A DNA stretch of 20,514 nt. Source: Lingula anatina. Lineage: Eukaryota; Brachiopoda; Lingulata; Lingulida; Lingulidae. Position 1 is the first letter of the stretch; the number at the start of each line of letters is the position of its first letter. Where the stretch lies: assembly GCF_001039355.2 (NCBI RefSeq), contig NW_019774102.1, forward strand, positions 1 through 20,514, given 5' to 3'. Shown here in pieces: positions 18,044 through 20,514 of the stretch. The notes under the pieces are model-generated. The model saw only the letters and a program-made list of their open reading frames with translations, did no database searches and was not told the origin of the DNA. Both the position numbers and the translations under genes were made by a program.

Positions 18044-20514
18044 GTAAGTGCATCCGTAGTCATAATAAGTGGTTCGACCCAGCCCATCCGTTATGTATAG
18101 TCAAGGCGAAGGGCGCGTCGTTTACCTGTCGCGTCTGTTGGTTCGTTAACATATATGTTTGCTTCAACAGACGGCAGTAGACAGTATCTGACGCGTTATA
18201 GCTGTAATGTGCCTGTTTGTGTTTGGTTTTTCAGTGATTTGACAGAGAAATTCGCGTACCGGCGCAAGGTACCCCCCTTTTTCAAAGCACAGTAAATTTG
18301 TGTAAAACAGAACTGAGAAAGACAAATTACACAAATGATTTACATAATAAATGTATTTACCTAACTTTTTTGGTACTACAGCTTTTCTTAAATAATTTTA
18401 TCGGCAGCAGTATAATTATTGAGGATTTCATTTATTTGTGCTTGCATTTCAAATCCATTTCATGCACTGAAACTACTGTACAATTAAGTGCATTTTATAT
18501 GACAAGCTGTTGCTAAATAACCATATTGTCTCATGGCATTTATTTGAATTAATTCATTAGAACTTAATCAATTTTGTACTGAAAACTTTTTTTTACTGAT
18601 GATTATGTTATATAAACAAGTAATAATTAAGTTATTTGCCATGACATGAAGAAGACAAACATGACTGCTCGTTTAAATCCAATACTTCAAGTAGAGACTA
18701 GACGCTCAGCCTTTATTCACGTGCAAATGATATAGGTGATCAAGTGATAGTGATATTCAGCTGCTTTCACTTTATTTGGCTGCATTCACATGTTAGATAC
18801 TTGTACATATTACACCATACTGGAGATTAGACTATTCAAATGATTGAAAGTTTTAACTTCAAAAATTAATAAAGTAAGCTATTGATTGTAAACACAGGGT
18901 GCAGCACTTATCTTATCCACAATTTTGGGCTTTGAAAGGTAGGCCTCATGTTGAGGTAGAGGCCAAGGTAAATCCAAAGTACTAGTAGAGGCCAAAGCTT
19001 GCAATTAAGGTCTTGAGAAGCTCTCGACAGATCAGAAATTAATGCACTGGATTGGCTAGCTGGTGGCAGACACTTAAACTACACCTGATATTGATATGAT
19101 AAGTACTTCTATGCATGAGAGTGGTCATGCTTCCCCGACTATTTATCACATATATAATTATCTAGAAATATGGTGCCAGCCTCAAGATGTTGAGCCCCTG
19201 AAGTGTTTTTCTTTCCTTTTCAGTGGAAATATTTCATAGCCATTGAAAAGTAATTATGGCAATTACTGACATTTACTCAACAATAAATTTGAACTTTTTT
19301 ATATTTATATGCAGTTTGAGTTAGTAATGCCTGAAAATTATAAAGGTTTAGAAATTCCAAAATAGGATGTTTAATACAAAAAACAGCATTCAATAAAAAA
19401 ATGAATCATATATATAACATTTTTTCACATACAATATTTGAATGAGTAAGAGAGGTGATTGAAGTTTGTGAGTAATTTACAATACTAGATATTTATCAGA
19501 CCCTGAATGATTGCATGCTTGTTATCAGTGGATACATTGATTTTATAATAGCCCTGTAGCAATATCCAGACACATGATGGTAGGCATATGGTTGGAAAGA
19601 CTGGGTAATGACACATGCACTCTCATGTTATTTGACTTTGTAATACTGAGCTGAACATGCAAATTATTAATATCATTTGTCTTGGCCAGATAACATGTCT
19701 TTGTAAAATTGAGATTTTGAAAAAAAATGTTCAGATGTCAGGGATAGATTTGATTTTATTGTTAATATTATCAATTATCAATTAAAAAAAAAAAAAAACA
19801 ACAGAAATTTGATAGAGGTATTACCTGACTGTTTTAACAACATGCATACCAAGTCAACAGGTGAATTAAACTTTGAGAACAATGATAATCTTTGAGGCTT
19901 TATGAACAAATTTTCAGTTATTTCTCTAAAAACTGGATGTCCACATCATTATGACAGATATAAATTTTATGCCCAGCCATACATGGTATAAATATACCTG
20001 AGTTATAGGCATTCTTATGTGAGTAATACACTTAACTCAGTGCATGAGAGAGGCACCCAAAGGAAAAAAATTTTATGTGAGGTTACTGAATTATGACCTG
20101 TGTTCAGGGGTTATAAGCTTAGACCAGATAAAACCTGAAATACTTCTCTAGATAACAAAATATACTCCCCAGGGATGAAAATTGAATTTTTATGTGAGGT
20201 CTGAAAGTGGATTTTTTAAAGTAATACGTACAAACCTCTTCATGCTTGGAGAGTCTCTGTTGCACCCTGAGTTACAAAACAAGTTAATGCTGGCTTTGTT
20301 ATGTCCATCTTATGCTCTTGGTACCTCTTGCTACCTTTTTGTAGTCTGTGCTGGATAAAGACTTTAAGTTTCAAATGTGATAAATTACTCACAAGTTTTA
20401 AGCACCTCTGTCACTCATTCCATATTTATTTTATTATCAAGATATTTGTAGTCCATTTTGTAACTGACAAAATGACTTACATACTGGAATTCAAATTGCT
20501 ATTCAGACTTTATT
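18044..20514 (+). other. Intron of the downstream gene (inferred), no exon found
   Basis: AT-rich sequence to the window end. Two splice-acceptor-like sites (18234 and 19223) were tested. Each gives an early stop in the phase set by the first exon. A poly-A run of about 14 lies near 19785. Nothing else is recognised. Confidence 0.5.

Noticed and set aside
18234-18272. Possible second exon of the right-hand gene after TTTTTCAG
   Set aside because: In the phase set by the first exon it reads a stop (TGA) after two codons.
19224-19250. Possible exon after CTTTTCAG
   Set aside because: In the required phase it reads about seven codons and then TGA, with no supporting motif.
1-20514. tRNA, rRNA, CRISPR arrays or bacterial operons
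   Set aside because: None seen. The window is clearly an intron-bearing animal genome segment.

Overview
This is an AT-rich, intron-rich stretch of an animal nuclear genome. All splice sites I assign are GT/AG and introns run from about 0.2 to 4.6 kb. The proteins are clear metazoan orthologues, and the repeats (MITE-like elements, a TG microsatellite, a long fold-back element) suit an invertebrate, possibly a lophotrochozoan such as a mollusc. That last placement is an impression, not a demonstration.

The left half (1 to about 12,000, plus strand) is the 3' part of an interferon regulatory factor (IRF) gene. Eight coding exons with matching splice phases (147-226, 568-619, 5242-5472, 6494-6604, 8455-8627, 9166-9323, 10194-10455, 10653-10784) encode a low-complexity linker and then the C-terminal IRF association domain. 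The N-terminal DNA-binding domain must lie upstream of the window. A 21-nt in-phase microexon candidate sits in the first large intron. A tandem repeat upstream of the fourth exon carries two decayed copies of the start of that exon.

The middle (about 12,000 to 15,371, minus strand) is a complete five-exon coding region for the mitochondrial Obg-family GTPase MTG2 (GTPBP5), 375 residues with all G motifs. It converges on the IRF gene, and the two 3' ends probably meet or overlap near 11,960-12,030.

Upstream of MTG2 lies a 1546-bp fold-back element (16034-17579): two arms of 598 bp, about 98% identical in inverted orientation, around a 350-bp AT-rich spacer, with a perfect 7-bp target duplication GTCTGAG on both sides. 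It probably lies in a 5'-UTR intron of MTG2.

The right end (17580-20514, plus strand) holds a compact promoter with an ETS site and a CCAAT box, the first coding exon of a gene I do not recognise (start 17893 or 17884, donor at 18044), and then about 2.5 kb of intron in which I find no further exon. The promoter may be shared head-to-head with MTG2. Two single Ns (3182, 11257) mark draft-assembly joins. The second sits between two identical 179-bp copies and is probably an assembly artefact.
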